A stretch of 64,000 nucleotides of DNA from Paenibacillus sp. PCH8 (lineage in GTDB: Bacteria > Bacillota > Bacilli > Paenibacillales > Paenibacillaceae), in assembly GCF_002968835.1 (NCBI RefSeq), contig NZ_PKQK01000006.1, forward strand, positions 1 to 64,000, in the 5' to 3' direction. Position 1 is the stretch's first letter. Each line of letters opens with the position of its first letter. The notes beneath the pieces were generated by a model. It searched no databases. It was not told where the DNA came from and saw only the letters and a list, made by a program, of their open reading frames with translations. The position numbers and the translations under genes were made by a program. Positions 55,506 to 64,000 of this stretch are shown piece after piece.

Positions 55506-56132
55506 ATGGACAAGCGATCCTTATGGATTGGTCTGGGGAGCGGCATGATCGTTGGTGCAGTTTTGCTTCAACTGGCAACGGTGGGACAAAATGCATTATC
55601 TGATAGTAACCTTGACCCCGAGCAGACCGCCAATATAACCAAAGAACAACTTGAAACAGCTGCGAAAAGTTTGGATATGAAGTTGGTAGGTTCTGAAGAA
55701 GAGTTATACACAGAAGCAGAGTGGGTGGAGAAGAAAAAACAGGAGAGCAGTAAGTTGCAAGGTACAACAGCAACAGAACCTGGGACAGTAACCCCTACCA
55801 AGACACCTGCAGAGCCTGAGAAGCCACAACAACCTGCTGGAAGTGCAAGTAAAGAGCAGAAAGAGATAACTCAACCGAAGACAACAGAGCCTTCGACCCC
55901 GAGCAATCCAAAAGAGGCCACGGTATCATTCAAAGTACGTTCAGGCAATAGTCTGGCAATCGTTGCTGGAAACCTACAAACAGCAGGAATTGTCGATGAT
56001 GCTCAGGCATTCATAAAGGCTGGCAAAGCTGAGCGAATTAACACCAAAATTCAAGTGGGTACCTATGCGCTCGAAAAAGGTGAAAGTTTCAAATCTATTA
56101 TCGCCAAAATTACGAAAGAACCGTCAAGCTGA
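55506..56132 (+). CDS. MltG LysM-like domain protein lacking a catalytic domain
   Basis: A 208-residue exported or anchored protein. It has an N-terminal hydrophobic helix (about 6-26), a Thr/Pro/Glu/Lys linker (about 85-140) and a C-terminal domain like the LysM-type part of endolytic transglycosylase MltG (VSFKVRSGNSLAIVAGNL; YALEKGESFKSIIAKI). The catalytic YceG domain is absent. It may bind peptidoglycan. The stop lies in a terminator stem. It starts 4 bases after the SwrB-like gene. Confidence 0.75.
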   Translation: MDKRSLWIGLGSGMIVGAVLLQLATVGQNALSDSNLDPEQTANITKEQLETAAKSLDMKLVGSEEELYTEAEWVEKKKQESSKLQGTTATEPGTVTPTKTPAEPEKPQQPAGSASKEQKEITQPKTTEPSTPSNPKEATVSFKVRSGNSLAIVAGNLQTAGIVDDAQAFIKAGKAERINTKIQVGTYALEKGESFKSIIAKITKEPSS

Positions 56133-56157
56133 GCATGCTCGGACAGGACGGTTCTTT
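56115..56157 (+). terminator. Terminator overlapping the end of the MltG-like gene
   Basis: AAAGAACCGTC (56115-56125) and GACGGTTCTTT (56147-56157) are exact inverse complements. The 5' arm is in the coding sequence. The T tract is short. It ends the fla/che/sigD supraoperon. Confidence 0.65.
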
Positions 56158-56276
56158 GCGTATTAAACAGTATGTCCCTGATACTTGACATAATTAGTAT
56201 TATGCTCCGCATGAATTAAAAATTAATTGCTTCTTAATTGGCCCGGAGTATAAAGAAGATTTAGTTTCATAGACTG

Positions 56277-56305
56277 TTGCATCGGGTTGTCAGTTGTGCT
56301 ATATT
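56277..56305 (+). promoter_or_regulatory. Promoter of rpsB
   Basis: TTGCAT at 56277-56282, a 17-base spacer and TATATT at 56300-56305 with TGC before it (extended -10). The leader to rpsB is about 118 bases and may hold regulation. Confidence 0.65.
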
Positions 56306-56429
56306 AGATAACGGTGTTAAAACACACGCATGTGCTAATTTTGTTGAGGGTGCTTTCCTGATGGAGAGTCTTGGCGAAAAATGATGCCGGCGGAGGACAA
56401 AATAAAACCATATTAGGAGGTGTGTGAAG

Positions 56430-57128
56430 ATGGCAGTAATCTCCATGAAGCAGCTTCTCGAAGCTGGGGTACACTTCGGTCACCAAACTCGTCGTTGGAA
56501 CCCAAAAATGGATCGTTATATCTTCACTGAAAGAAACGGAATTTACATCATCGACTTGCAAAAAACGGTGAAAAAAGTCGAAGAGGCTTACAATTTCGTT
56601 AAAGGAATCGCAGGAGAGAATGGTAAAATTCTTTTCGTGGGCACGAAGAAACAAGCTCAGGATTCAGTTAAAGAAGAAGCTGAACGTGCTGGTCAATTCT
56701 ACATTAACCAACGCTGGCTCGGCGGTACCCTGACTAACTTCCAAACTATTCAAAAACGTATTGATCGTTTGAAACAGTTGGAAGCTTGGGAAGAAGACGG
56801 TACATTCGCTGTATTGCCTAAAAAAGAAGTTATCTTGCTTCGCAAAGAAAAAGATCGTCTTGAGAAATTCTTGGGCGGTATTAAAAATATGAAAGGCCTG
56901 CCAAGCGCCCTGTTCATCATCGATCCACGCAAAGAGCGTATCGCTGTTGCAGAAGCTCGCAAATTGGGTATCCCAATTGTTGGTATCGTTGATACGAACT
57001 GCGATCCGGACGAGATTGATTATGTTATCCCGGGTAATGACGACGCGATCCGCGCTGTTAAATTGCTGACAGGTAAAATGGCTGACGCTGTAATCGAAGC
57101 TAACCAAGGCGAAGAAACTTCCGCTTAA
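56430..57128 (+). CDS. rpsB: 30S ribosomal protein uS2
   Basis: A 232-residue uS2 with MAVISMKQLLEAGVHFGHQT, RRWNPKMDRYIFTERNGIYI and IPIVGIVDTNCDPDEIDYVI. ATG at 56430 is 9 bases after AGGAGG; an in-frame start at 56424 is too close. It is in the rpsB-tsf arrangement of Firmicutes. Confidence 0.97.
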   Translation: MAVISMKQLLEAGVHFGHQTRRWNPKMDRYIFTERNGIYIIDLQKTVKKVEEAYNFVKGIAGENGKILFVGTKKQAQDSVKEEAERAGQFYINQRWLGGTLTNFQTIQKRIDRLKQLEAWEEDGTFAVLPKKEVILLRKEKDRLEKFLGGIKNMKGLPSALFIIDPRKERIAVAEARKLGIPIVGIVDTNCDPDEIDYVIPGNDDAIRAVKLLTGKMADAVIEANQGEETSA

Positions 57129-57170
57129 TAGATTCGAACATATGCAATAAACTAAATTAAAAGGGTGGTT

Positions 57171-57203
57171 GGCAGGTGGATAACCTCTCACTGCCCTTTT
57201 TTT
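57171..57203 (+). terminator. Attenuator between rpsB and tsf
   Basis: GGCAG at 57171-57175 and CTGCC at 57191-57195, extended by GTG/CAC with a bulge, are followed by a T tract. It is likely a partial terminator that sets the uS2 to EF-Ts ratio. Confidence 0.65.
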
Positions 57204-57243
57204 AGAGTGTACGTACAATACTTAATGTTGGAGGGAATTTATA

Positions 57244-57894
57244 ATGGCAGTTAATGCGAGTGCAGTAAAAGAACTTCGCGAAAGAACGGGCGCTGGTATG
57301 CTCGATTGTAAAAAAGCACTGGAAGAAGCAAACAATGATGTGACGAAAGCAGCTGAATTGTTGCGTGAGAAAGGTCTTTCTGCAGCAGCAAGCAAAGCAG
57401 GCCGTGCAGCGACTGAAGGCGTTGTAGAATCTTACATCCACGCTGGTGGACGGATCGGTGTCTTGGTTGAAGTTAACTGTGAAACGGACTTCGTTGGTAA
57501 AACAGATCAATTTAAGGATTTTGTTAAAGATGTAGCTATGCAAATCGCTGCAGCTAATCCTAAATTCGTTACACGCGAAGAAGTTCCTACAGAAGAGCTG
57601 GAGAAAGAAAAAGAAATTTTGAAAGCTCAAGCTCTGAACGAAGGCAAACCAGAGAAAATCATTGAAAAAATGGTTGAAGGCCGTATCGGTAAATACTACG
57701 AAGAGTACTGCCTGCTGGAACAAACTTTCGTTAAAGATCCAGACAAAACAATTTCCCAGTTGCTGAACGAAAAAGTCAGCCAAATTGGTGAAAATATCTC
57801 CATCCGTCGTTTCGTTCGTTACGAACTGGGTGAAGGTCTTGAGAAAAAGGTAGACAACTTCGTAGAAGAAGTAATGTCCCAAGTAAACAAATAA
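57244..57894 (+). CDS. tsf: Elongation factor Ts
   Basis: A 216-residue EF-Ts, short as in some Firmicutes. It has a UBA-like N-terminus (ASAVKELRERTGAGMLDCKK) and the core VLVEVNCETDFVGKTDQF. It exchanges nucleotide on EF-Tu. ATG after GGAGGG. Confidence 0.96.
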   Translation: MAVNASAVKELRERTGAGMLDCKKALEEANNDVTKAAELLREKGLSAAASKAGRAATEGVVESYIHAGGRIGVLVEVNCETDFVGKTDQFKDFVKDVAMQIAAANPKFVTREEVPTEELEKEKEILKAQALNEGKPEKIIEKMVEGRIGKYYEEYCLLEQTFVKDPDKTISQLLNEKVSQIGENISIRRFVRYELGEGLEKKVDNFVEEVMSQVNK

Positions 57895-57932
57895 GACGGT
57901 TTTCTATACCGGCAAGCAGGATTGATTTTCGA

Positions 57933-57977
57933 AGATATAAGAATGATAAAACTTCGAAGCGCGACTCCCTTATATCT
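57933..57977 (+). other. Stem-loop between tsf and pyrH
   Basis: AGATATAAG (57933-57941) and CTTATATCT (57969-57977) pair exactly around a 27-base loop. It lies upstream of the terminator at 58023-58049. Role unknown. Confidence 0.4.
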
Positions 57978-58022
57978 CAGGAAAACAGTGCCTAACCGGT
58001 TAAACGTTTTTCCTAAAAGAGC

Positions 58023-58049
58023 GGAACACTCCTGTGTTCCTTTCTTTTT
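58023..58049 (+). terminator. Terminator between tsf and pyrH
   Basis: GGAACAC and GTGTTCC pair around TCCT and are followed by TTTCTTTTT. Confidence 0.78.
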
Positions 58050-58124
58050 AAGCAGGAGGCCATGCGCGAGAAGTTTTGTTGGTTGAACACCGAGTGTGTT
58101 CGATTCAAAGTGGAGGGTGAATAA

Positions 58125-58853
58125 TTGGAACAGCCAGTATTTAAACGTGTTGTCTTAAAGGTCAGCGGAGAGTCCCTTTCCGGTCAAAACGGTTATGGTA
58201 TTGATGCAGAGACGATCTCGTCGATTGCCCAACAGGTAAAAGAGGTTGTTGCACTTGGTGTACAGGTTGCTATTGTATGTGGCGGCGGAAACATCTGGCG
58301 TGGAATTGCCGGTAGCGAAAACGGCATTGATCGGGCAACTGCTGATTATATGGGCATGCTGGCGACGGTAATGAACTCGCTGGCACTGCAGGATGCCTTG
58401 GAACAGATCGAAGTACCTACGCGTGTACAGACATCGATTGCGATGCAACAAATTGCAGAGCCTTATATCCGTCGCAGAGCTATTCGTCATCTGGAGAAGG
58501 GCCGGGTCGTTATTTTTGCAGCAGGTACAGGTAACCCGTTCTTCTCCACGGATACAACAGCAGCACTGCGGGCAGCGGAGATTGAAGCAGAAGTTATCTT
58601 GATGGCCAAAAACAAAGTCGATGGTGTATACTCAGCAGATCCGTTTAAGGACAGTACAGCTGTGAAATTCGATCAGTTGACTTACATGGATATACTTAAC
58701 AAAGACCTTGGTGTAATGGATTCGACGGCATCCTCGCTGTGTAAGGACAACAACATCCCGTTGATCGTATTTGCCATTACGGAACAAGGTAACATCAAGC
58801 GTGTTGTTCTGGGTGAACGTATCGGAACAATCGTCAAAGGGAGTGTAGATTAA
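58125..58853 (+). CDS. pyrH: UMP kinase
   Basis: A 242-residue bacterial UMP kinase of the amino-acid kinase fold, making UDP from UMP. VVLKVSGESLSGQNGYGID, VCGGGNIWRG and GTGNPFFSTDTTAALRA are visible. TTG start behind GTGGAGGGTGA. frr starts at its stop (TAATG). Confidence 0.96.
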   Translation: MEQPVFKRVVLKVSGESLSGQNGYGIDAETISSIAQQVKEVVALGVQVAIVCGGGNIWRGIAGSENGIDRATADYMGMLATVMNSLALQDALEQIEVPTRVQTSIAMQQIAEPYIRRRAIRHLEKGRVVIFAAGTGNPFFSTDTTAALRAAEIEAEVILMAKNKVDGVYSADPFKDSTAVKFDQLTYMDILNKDLGVMDSTASSLCKDNNIPLIVFAITEQGNIKRVVLGERIGTIVKGSVD

Positions 58854-59407
58854 TGCCACAAGCGGTTAAACAACATGCCGAAGAGCGTATGGAAAAAGCA
58901 ATTCAAGCTTTGCGTCGTGACTTGGCTACTTTACGTGCAGGCCGTGCAACTCCAGCTCTTCTGGATCGAATTCAGGTGGAGTATTATGGAGCAATGACGC
59001 CACTGAACCAACTCGCTAATATCAGTACGCCGGATTCCCGTACACTGATGATTCAACCGTGGGACAAATCTTCCATGAGCGATATCGAGCGTGCTATCAT
59101 GAAATCGGATCTGGGTCTTACTCCGGCGAATGATGGTAGCATGATTCGCCTGTCTATTCCGGCATTAACGGAAGAGCGCAGAGCGGAGCTTGTGAAGCTG
59201 ACGAAAAAGTTCGGTGAAGAAGGTAAAGTTGCGATTCGTAACATTCGCCGTGATGCGAATGATGACATCAAGAAAATGGAGAAGTCAGACATTTCCGAGG
59301 ATGATTCCCGGAGACATCAGGACGATATCCAAAAATCGACCGACAAGTTTATTGCTGAAGTCGATAAGGTACTCGCTGCCAAAGAAAAAGAAATCATGGA
59401 AGTGTAA
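58853..59407 (+). CDS. frr: Ribosome recycling factor
   Basis: A 184-residue RRF: a three-helix bundle with AIQALRRDLATLRAGRATPA, LLDRIQVEYYGAMTPLNQLA and VAIRNIRRDANDDIKK. It splits post-termination ribosomes with EF-G. The ATG shares a base with the pyrH stop. Confidence 0.97.
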   Translation: MPQAVKQHAEERMEKAIQALRRDLATLRAGRATPALLDRIQVEYYGAMTPLNQLANISTPDSRTLMIQPWDKSSMSDIERAIMKSDLGLTPANDGSMIRLSIPALTEERRAELVKLTKKFGEEGKVAIRNIRRDANDDIKKMEKSDISEDDSRRHQDDIQKSTDKFIAEVDKVLAAKEKEIMEV

Positions 59408-59416
59408 GACAAGCGC

Positions 59417-59442
59417 AGCCCCTCCAATACGGTGGGGTTTTG
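59417..59442 (+). terminator. Weak hairpin with T tract after frr
   Basis: CCCC at 59419-59422 and GGGG at 59434-59437 with an imperfect interior, then TTTT. Likely a partial terminator before uppS. Confidence 0.4.
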
Positions 59443-59496
59443 TCTCTTTTTCCAAGCTTCAGATGAAGAAACTTCAGGGATTTTGGAGGAACAGGA

Positions 59497-60264
59497 ATGA
59501 TCAAACGGGTTCGGTCGTGGTGGAATGGGGCTGACAAGCAGGAAACGCTGACTATATCCGAGGATAATATCCCGCAGCACGTCGCCATCATCATGGACGG
59601 CAATGGACGATGGGCCAAACGTTTGGGACTCCCGCGAATAGCCGGGCACCAAAATGGCATGAAGGCGGTCAAACGTGCGACCATCGCGGCGGATGAACTG
59701 GGCATCAAATATCTGACGATGTATGCTTTTTCGACAGAAAACTGGACGCGTCCAAAAGAAGAAGTGGATTTTCTGATGCGACTTCCGCAAGAATTTCTAG
59801 CCATAGAGCTGGATGAACTTATAGAAAAAAATGTGCGTATTCGTATGATGGGACAAGAGGAACATTTACCATCACATACCATCAATGCCTTGCGGGAAGC
59901 TATTCGTCTTACGGAACATAATACAGGTCTCGTTTTGAACTTTGCAATGAACTATGGAAGTCGTCGTGAAATGACGGACTGTGTTAAACAGATCGCTTTG
60001 CAGGTGAAATCGGGGGAACTATCGGCAGAGGATATAACACCTGAACTCATTGACAGGCATATGCTGACGGCTGACATGCCCGACCCGGATCTGCTGATCC
60101 GGACCAGCGGTGAGTTGAGATTAAGTAACTTTATGCTCTGGCAACTTGCATATAGTGAATTATGGTTTACGGATATATACTGGCCCGAATTCGGCAAAAA
60201 GCATTTGCTTGAAGCAGTAGCCGAATATCAGCGCAGAACAAGGCGTTACGGCGGTTTGAAATAG
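59497..60264 (+). CDS. uppS: Isoprenyl transferase (undecaprenyl diphosphate synthase)
   Basis: A 255-residue cis-prenyltransferase that makes the C55 carrier for the cell wall. AIIMDGNGRWAK has the catalytic D34, with YAFSTENWTRPKEEVDFLM and the C-terminal DLLIRTSGELRLSNFMLWQ. ATG behind TTGGAGGAAC. Confidence 0.96.
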   Translation: MIKRVRSWWNGADKQETLTISEDNIPQHVAIIMDGNGRWAKRLGLPRIAGHQNGMKAVKRATIAADELGIKYLTMYAFSTENWTRPKEEVDFLMRLPQEFLAIELDELIEKNVRIRMMGQEEHLPSHTINALREAIRLTEHNTGLVLNFAMNYGSRREMTDCVKQIALQVKSGELSAEDITPELIDRHMLTADMPDPDLLIRTSGELRLSNFMLWQLAYSELWFTDIYWPEFGKKHLLEAVAEYQRRTRRYGGLK

Positions 60265-60280
60265 ATGGAGGATGAAGCCG

Positions 60281-61075
60281 TTGAAACAGCGATTAAGGAC
60301 AGGAATCATAGCAGGTGTGTTGTTTTTAGGTTTTTGCATGCTGGGCGGACCCTGGTACCATGGTTTGGTATTGCTTATGGCTCTCATCGGTTATTATGAG
60401 TTTGTAAAGATGACCGGGGTGATGCCTTTTTCAGGTGTGGCCCTGATTGGATATGCTGGTATTTTTGCCATTGTATTTCCTTGGGAAATGCTTTGGGATG
60501 CAAGACCGCTATCTTTGTTACAGATCATCTGGATTGTAATGCTTGTACTGATGACCGCTTCAGTTGTTACTAAAAACAGGCTTCCTGTGAATACAGTAGC
60601 CATGCTTTTTCTCGGCGTGCTGTATATAGGAATCGGTTTTTATTACATTGCAGAATCCAGACATCTGCATCATGGGTTGTTCTGGACGTTCCTGCTGCTA
60701 GGTTCCATATGGGCAAGTGATGCAGGAGCTTATTTTGTAGGGAAATTAATGGGTAAAAACAAACTGTGGCCTTCCATCAGTCCAAACAAAACAGTGGAGG
60801 GCGCACTGGGTGGCATTGTGATTGCAGTTGTCACTTCAATTGTATTTGCACTCGTGTCAGATGGTTTGCTCTCATGGCAGAGAGCAATAGTGATCGGGAT
60901 TGCCTGTGCAGTCGTAGGTCAGATGGGTGACTTGATCCAATCTGCATACAAACGTGTATATAGCATAAAGGATTCAGGCAATCTTCTCCCAGGGCATGGA
61001 GGCATTCTTGATCGGTGCGACAGCTGGATTGTTGTTTTCCCATTCGTACATATATTAATGCTACTGCCCTACTAA
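60281..61075 (+). CDS. cdsA: Phosphatidate cytidylyltransferase
   Basis: A 264-residue polytopic membrane enzyme making CDP-diacylglycerol. The signature runs from GKNKLWPSISPNKTVEGALGG-like sequence to DLIQSAYKRVYSIKDSGNLL and PGHGGILDRCDSW. A Cys stands where F or M is usual in LDRxDS. TTG at 60281 is 9 bases after GGAGG and gives MKQRLRTG as in B. subtilis; ATG at 60272 abuts that site. Confidence 0.93.
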   Translation: MKQRLRTGIIAGVLFLGFCMLGGPWYHGLVLLMALIGYYEFVKMTGVMPFSGVALIGYAGIFAIVFPWEMLWDARPLSLLQIIWIVMLVLMTASVVTKNRLPVNTVAMLFLGVLYIGIGFYYIAESRHLHHGLFWTFLLLGSIWASDAGAYFVGKLMGKNKLWPSISPNKTVEGALGGIVIAVVTSIVFALVSDGLLSWQRAIVIGIACAVVGQMGDLIQSAYKRVYSIKDSGNLLPGHGGILDRCDSWIVVFPFVHILMLLPY

Positions 61076-61143
61076 GAAGAACATGAGTCTGTGATAACAG
61101 GATTGTTCACCGTAGGTCACGATAATTAAAGATGAGGTGGAAC

Positions 61144-62283
61144 ATGAAAAAAATTGCGATTCTCGGGTCGACCGGTTCCATCGGAACCCAGACACTGGAT
61201 GTAGTAGACAAGCACCCAGAACTCTTTCAAGTGGAGGGACTGGCTGGGGGAAGCAATACAGACCTGCTGATCGAACAAACCAAGCGTTACCGGCCGAAGA
61301 AAGTATCCGTTGGGTCCAAAGACTTGGCAGAGAAGGTAGCTCCTTATTTACCTGCAGGAACGCAGTTGTTCTACGGCACAGAAGGTCTGGTTGAAGTTGC
61401 AGCAGGGACGGATGCGGATACGGTTGTTACAGCTGTGATGGGGAGTGTTGGGCTGGAGTCGACGCTTGCTGCGATTGATGGTGGCAAACAGATCGGACTC
61501 GCAAACAAGGAGACACTGGTCTCGGCAGGGCATATTGTTATGGCGAGAGCCGCTGCAAAAGGCGTTTCCATATTACCCATCGATAGCGAGCACTCTGCGA
61601 TTTACCAATGTTTGAATGGAGAAAATCGTGAGCGTCTGACAGGCATTACGATAACTGCTTCAGGTGGTTCATTTCGTGATCTGACTCGAGAACAATTGAA
61701 GGATGTGACAGTGGAAGATGCACTCAAACATCCGAATTGGTCAATGGGGTCCAAAATTACGATTGACTCGGCAACGATGGTGAACAAGGGACTGGAGGTC
61801 ATTGAAGCACATTGGTTATTTGGTCTTCATTATGATCAGATCGGTGTCTTGCTTCACCCGGAGAGTATCATCCATTCCTATGTGGAGTTTAATGACACTA
61901 GTATTATAGCTCAACTGGGTAATCCAGATATGCGGGTTCCGATCCAGTACGCACTGACTTATCCTGACCGTTTGCCCTCACCGGCACAGCGTCTGTCTCT
62001 TGCTCAAGCAGGGAAGTTACACTTCCGCGAGATGGATATGGAACGTTACCCATGTTTAAGAATGGCGTATGAGTGTGGTAAAATGGGGGGGACTGCAACA
62101 ACGGCATTTAATGCAGCCAATGAGGTTGCTGTAGCCCGTTTCTTGCGTAAAGAGATTTCGTTCCTTAAAATAGAAGATATTATTGCTTCTGTGCTGGAAG
62201 CACACCACAATGTGGACGAGCCTGATCTACAAGAAATTGCGCGATGTGATCAGGAGAGCCGAAAGCTCGCGTCCAGTCTGTAA
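61144..62283 (+). CDS. dxr: 1-deoxy-D-xylulose-5-phosphate reductoisomerase
   Basis: A 379-residue DXR, second step of the MEP isoprenoid pathway. The NADPH motif is LGSTGSIGTQT (8-18), with LANKETLVSAG, PIDSEHSAIYQCL, TASGGSF and HPNWSMGSKITIDSATMVNK as conserved segments. ATG at 61144 follows GAGGTGG; the frame is open to 61132. Confidence 0.96.
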   Translation: MKKIAILGSTGSIGTQTLDVVDKHPELFQVEGLAGGSNTDLLIEQTKRYRPKKVSVGSKDLAEKVAPYLPAGTQLFYGTEGLVEVAAGTDADTVVTAVMGSVGLESTLAAIDGGKQIGLANKETLVSAGHIVMARAAAKGVSILPIDSEHSAIYQCLNGENRERLTGITITASGGSFRDLTREQLKDVTVEDALKHPNWSMGSKITIDSATMVNKGLEVIEAHWLFGLHYDQIGVLLHPESIIHSYVEFNDTSIIAQLGNPDMRVPIQYALTYPDRLPSPAQRLSLAQAGKLHFREMDMERYPCLRMAYECGKMGGTATTAFNAANEVAVARFLRKEISFLKIEDIIASVLEAHHNVDEPDLQEIARCDQESRKLASSL

Positions 62284-62396
62284 TCTCTTTTTTCACAACA
62301 AAATGGAAGAAGTGATTCTCTTGTGCAGCATCAGAGAATAATGATAATCTAGAGGGACAGACTGCGGTATGTGCCGTGAAGGAGGATGGATAGGGA

Positions 62397-63668
62397 TTGG
62401 AAACCATACAAGTGGTATTTCTAACGGTGCTCATGTTCTTTGTCATCGTGACGGTTCATGAATGGGGGCATTATTACTTTGCCAAACGCGCCGGTATTCT
62501 TGTACGGGAGTTTGCGATTGGTTTTGGTCCCAAATTGTTCTCATATAAAAGAAACGAAACCCAGTTTACATTGCGTTTGTTGCCTTTTGGTGGATATGCA
62601 CGGATGGCAGGGGAAGACCCGGAACTGGTAGAGATCCAGGAAGGACAGACCATTGCGGTAAGATCTGTTGATGACCAGGTGAAAATGATCTATCTGGATC
62701 AATTGGATAACCGTAAAAATGTAATACGTGGTGAAGTCGTCTCCATTGATATGGAGAAGGCCCTGAAGCTTCAACTGGATGTAGATGGTGAAATTCAGGA
62801 GTATCGAATACATCCCCAAGCGATGTTGGTAAGTCGTGGTAAACAAACGCAAATTGCACCGAAAGATCGTCAATTTGGTAGTAAAACCGTTGGGCAGCGC
62901 GCATTGGCCATTTTTGCGGGACCCCTGATGAACTTTATCTTGGCCTTTGTACTGTTTGCTGTATATGCACAGATGGCAGGAGTACCGGTAGAGAATCCGA
63001 AAAATTTGGAAATTGGCGAAGTGCTCGAAGGTGGAGCTGCTGATCAGGCTAACCTGCAAAAGGGAGATATTATTGAAACTATTAATGGTACTGCTATTGG
63101 TACAGATTCTCAAAAAATGGTGACGATGATTGCCGATTCCAAAGACAAGCCAATGGAATGGACACTGCGTCGGGGAAATGAAACGTTTAATATAACGATT
63201 ACTCCACGAGCCGTAGAAGGACAAGAGGGCGGAAAAGTAGGAATCGTACCTACGTTGCCAACCCGATCTGTTGGATTTGTGGAGACTTTTACCGTATCAG
63301 GCATAGCTATGGTTGATACAACCAGAGTAATATTTGAAGGTTTCAAACATCTAATCAATCAATTTAATATGGATGATATCGGTGGTCCAGTTCGTACATT
63401 TGAAGTGACAGGGCAAATAGCCAAGCAAGGAATTGAGCAATTAACAAGATGGGCCGCCATTTTGAGTCTGTACCTTGGTATTTTCAACCTGTTGCCGATA
63501 CCTGCACTGGACGGGAGTCGTCTTGTATTTTTGGGAATTGAAGCGTTACGCGGAAGACCTGTTGATCCTAACCGCGAAGGCATGGTACACTTCGTCGGAT
63601 TTGCGATGTTGTTCGTGTTGATGCTGGCAGTAACATATAATGATATACTACGTTTAATTAACGGATAA
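62397..63668 (+). CDS. rseP: Site-2 protease RseP/RasP
   Basis: A 423-residue intramembrane zinc metalloprotease. HEWGH (H21, E22, H25) lies in the first membrane helix and NLLPIPALDGSRL is the late zinc-ligand motif. A PDZ domain (about 190-290) lies between. It cleaves anti-sigma factors and signal-peptide remnants. TTG start about 11 bases after GGAGG. Confidence 0.94.
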   Translation: METIQVVFLTVLMFFVIVTVHEWGHYYFAKRAGILVREFAIGFGPKLFSYKRNETQFTLRLLPFGGYARMAGEDPELVEIQEGQTIAVRSVDDQVKMIYLDQLDNRKNVIRGEVVSIDMEKALKLQLDVDGEIQEYRIHPQAMLVSRGKQTQIAPKDRQFGSKTVGQRALAIFAGPLMNFILAFVLFAVYAQMAGVPVENPKNLEIGEVLEGGAADQANLQKGDIIETINGTAIGTDSQKMVTMIADSKDKPMEWTLRRGNETFNITITPRAVEGQEGGKVGIVPTLPTRSVGFVETFTVSGIAMVDTTRVIFEGFKHLINQFNMDDIGGPVRTFEVTGQIAKQGIEQLTRWAAILSLYLGIFNLLPIPALDGSRLVFLGIEALRGRPVDPNREGMVHFVGFAMLFVLMLAVTYNDILRLING

Positions 63669-63730
63669 TTACGGTTTGACTGCACTCTGAGTAATCAGAG
63701 ATAGTCGTTATGGGAGGACGCGGGAGTCTT

Positions 63731-64000
63731 ATGTCAAAGGAAAATGATAAGCAATTCGTGACCGAAATCACTCCACAAGGCGAGGATTTCTCACGCTGGT
63801 ACATTGATGTTATTAAAAAGGCTGATCTGATGGACTATGCACCCGTACGCGGTTGTATTGTGTTCAAACCAGACGGATTTGAAATCTGGGAGCATATTAA
63901 GGATGAGTTAGATCGTCGTTTCCGTGAAACGGGCCATCGCAATGCTTATTTCCCAATGTTCATTCCTGAGAGTTTCTTTCAAAAGGAAAAAGAGCATGTG
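63731..64000 (+). CDS. proS: Prolyl-tRNA synthetase, N-terminal part (runs off the window)
   Basis: 90 codons are open to the window end, starting MSKENDKQFVTEITPQGEDF behind GGGAGGACG. SRWYIDVIKKADLMDYAPVR and GCIVFKPDGFEIWEHI are typical of the archaeal/eukaryote-like short ProRS rather than the long bacterial form with an editing insert. The insert position lies beyond the window, so the type is judged from the N-terminus only. Confidence 0.9.
   Translation, partial: MSKENDKQFVTEITPQGEDFSRWYIDVIKKADLMDYAPVRGCIVFKPDGFEIWEHIKDELDRRFRETGHRNAYFPMFIPESFFQKEKEHV

Noticed and set aside
1..64000. Prophage, insertion sequence, CRISPR array, defence island, tRNA or rRNA genes
   Set aside because: I looked for transposase or integrase motifs, direct-repeat arrays and tRNA-like clover folds and saw none that I could support.

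Overview
This window looks like chromosome from a Gram-positive endospore former of the Paenibacillus group. I infer this from protein sequences close to the Bacillus/Paenibacillus type, from strong GGAGG ribosome-binding sites with many TTG and GTG starts, and from a gene order that tracks the rpsP-to-proS arc of Bacillus subtilis almost gene for gene. The genus is inferred from recognition, not from a search.

Layout. 1-7312 carries translation and ribosome-assembly genes (end of rpsP, khpA, rimM, trmD, rplS, lepB, rbgA, rnhB). It is interrupted by a decayed lyase-like gene, a polysaccharide deacetylase on the minus strand, and a 204-bp intergenic element with terminal inverted repeats. 7342-10099 holds a FliK-like/FlhB-C-domain-like pair (ylqG and ylqH type) and yraN. 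10100-14000 is accessory: two tiny minus-strand reading frames, a nitroreductase, comM and an ohrR-type regulator. 14226-23461 holds sucCD, dprA, topA, trmFO and hslVU. After a gene-free 984-bp stretch with RNA structure and a sigma-D-like promoter, 24446-53013 is one long fla/che operon from flgB to sigD. It encodes the basal body, export gate, hook, switch, chemotaxis core, FlhF/FlhG and the motility sigma factor. It is followed by a FapA-like gene, small operon-tail proteins including a SwrB-like one, and an MltG-domain protein. 56430-64000 is rpsB, tsf, pyrH, frr, uppS, cdsA, dxr, rseP and the start of proS.

How it works together. The fla/che operon encodes a motor plus a Bacillus-style chemotaxis system with CheC, CheD and FliY. 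SigD sits at its end, which allows a feedback loop if the sigma-D-like promoter at 23622-23648 is real. The flanks are housekeeping operons for translation, the succinyl-CoA step of the TCA cycle, DNA topology and uptake, and envelope lipid and isoprenoid synthesis.

Most notable. Five conserved genes (ohrR, comM, fliF, fliP, flhA) are each broken by loss of exactly one base from a short G or C run. Adding one base restores the family sequence in every case. This points to systematic homopolymer error in the sequence, although real mutation is not excluded. The other points of interest are the terminal-repeat element at 4267-4470, the structured RNA candidate at 23504-23611, and the absence of codY and xerC from the places where B. 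subtilis has them. I did not find a clearly new multi-gene system such as a defence island, biosynthetic cluster, prophage or CRISPR array.
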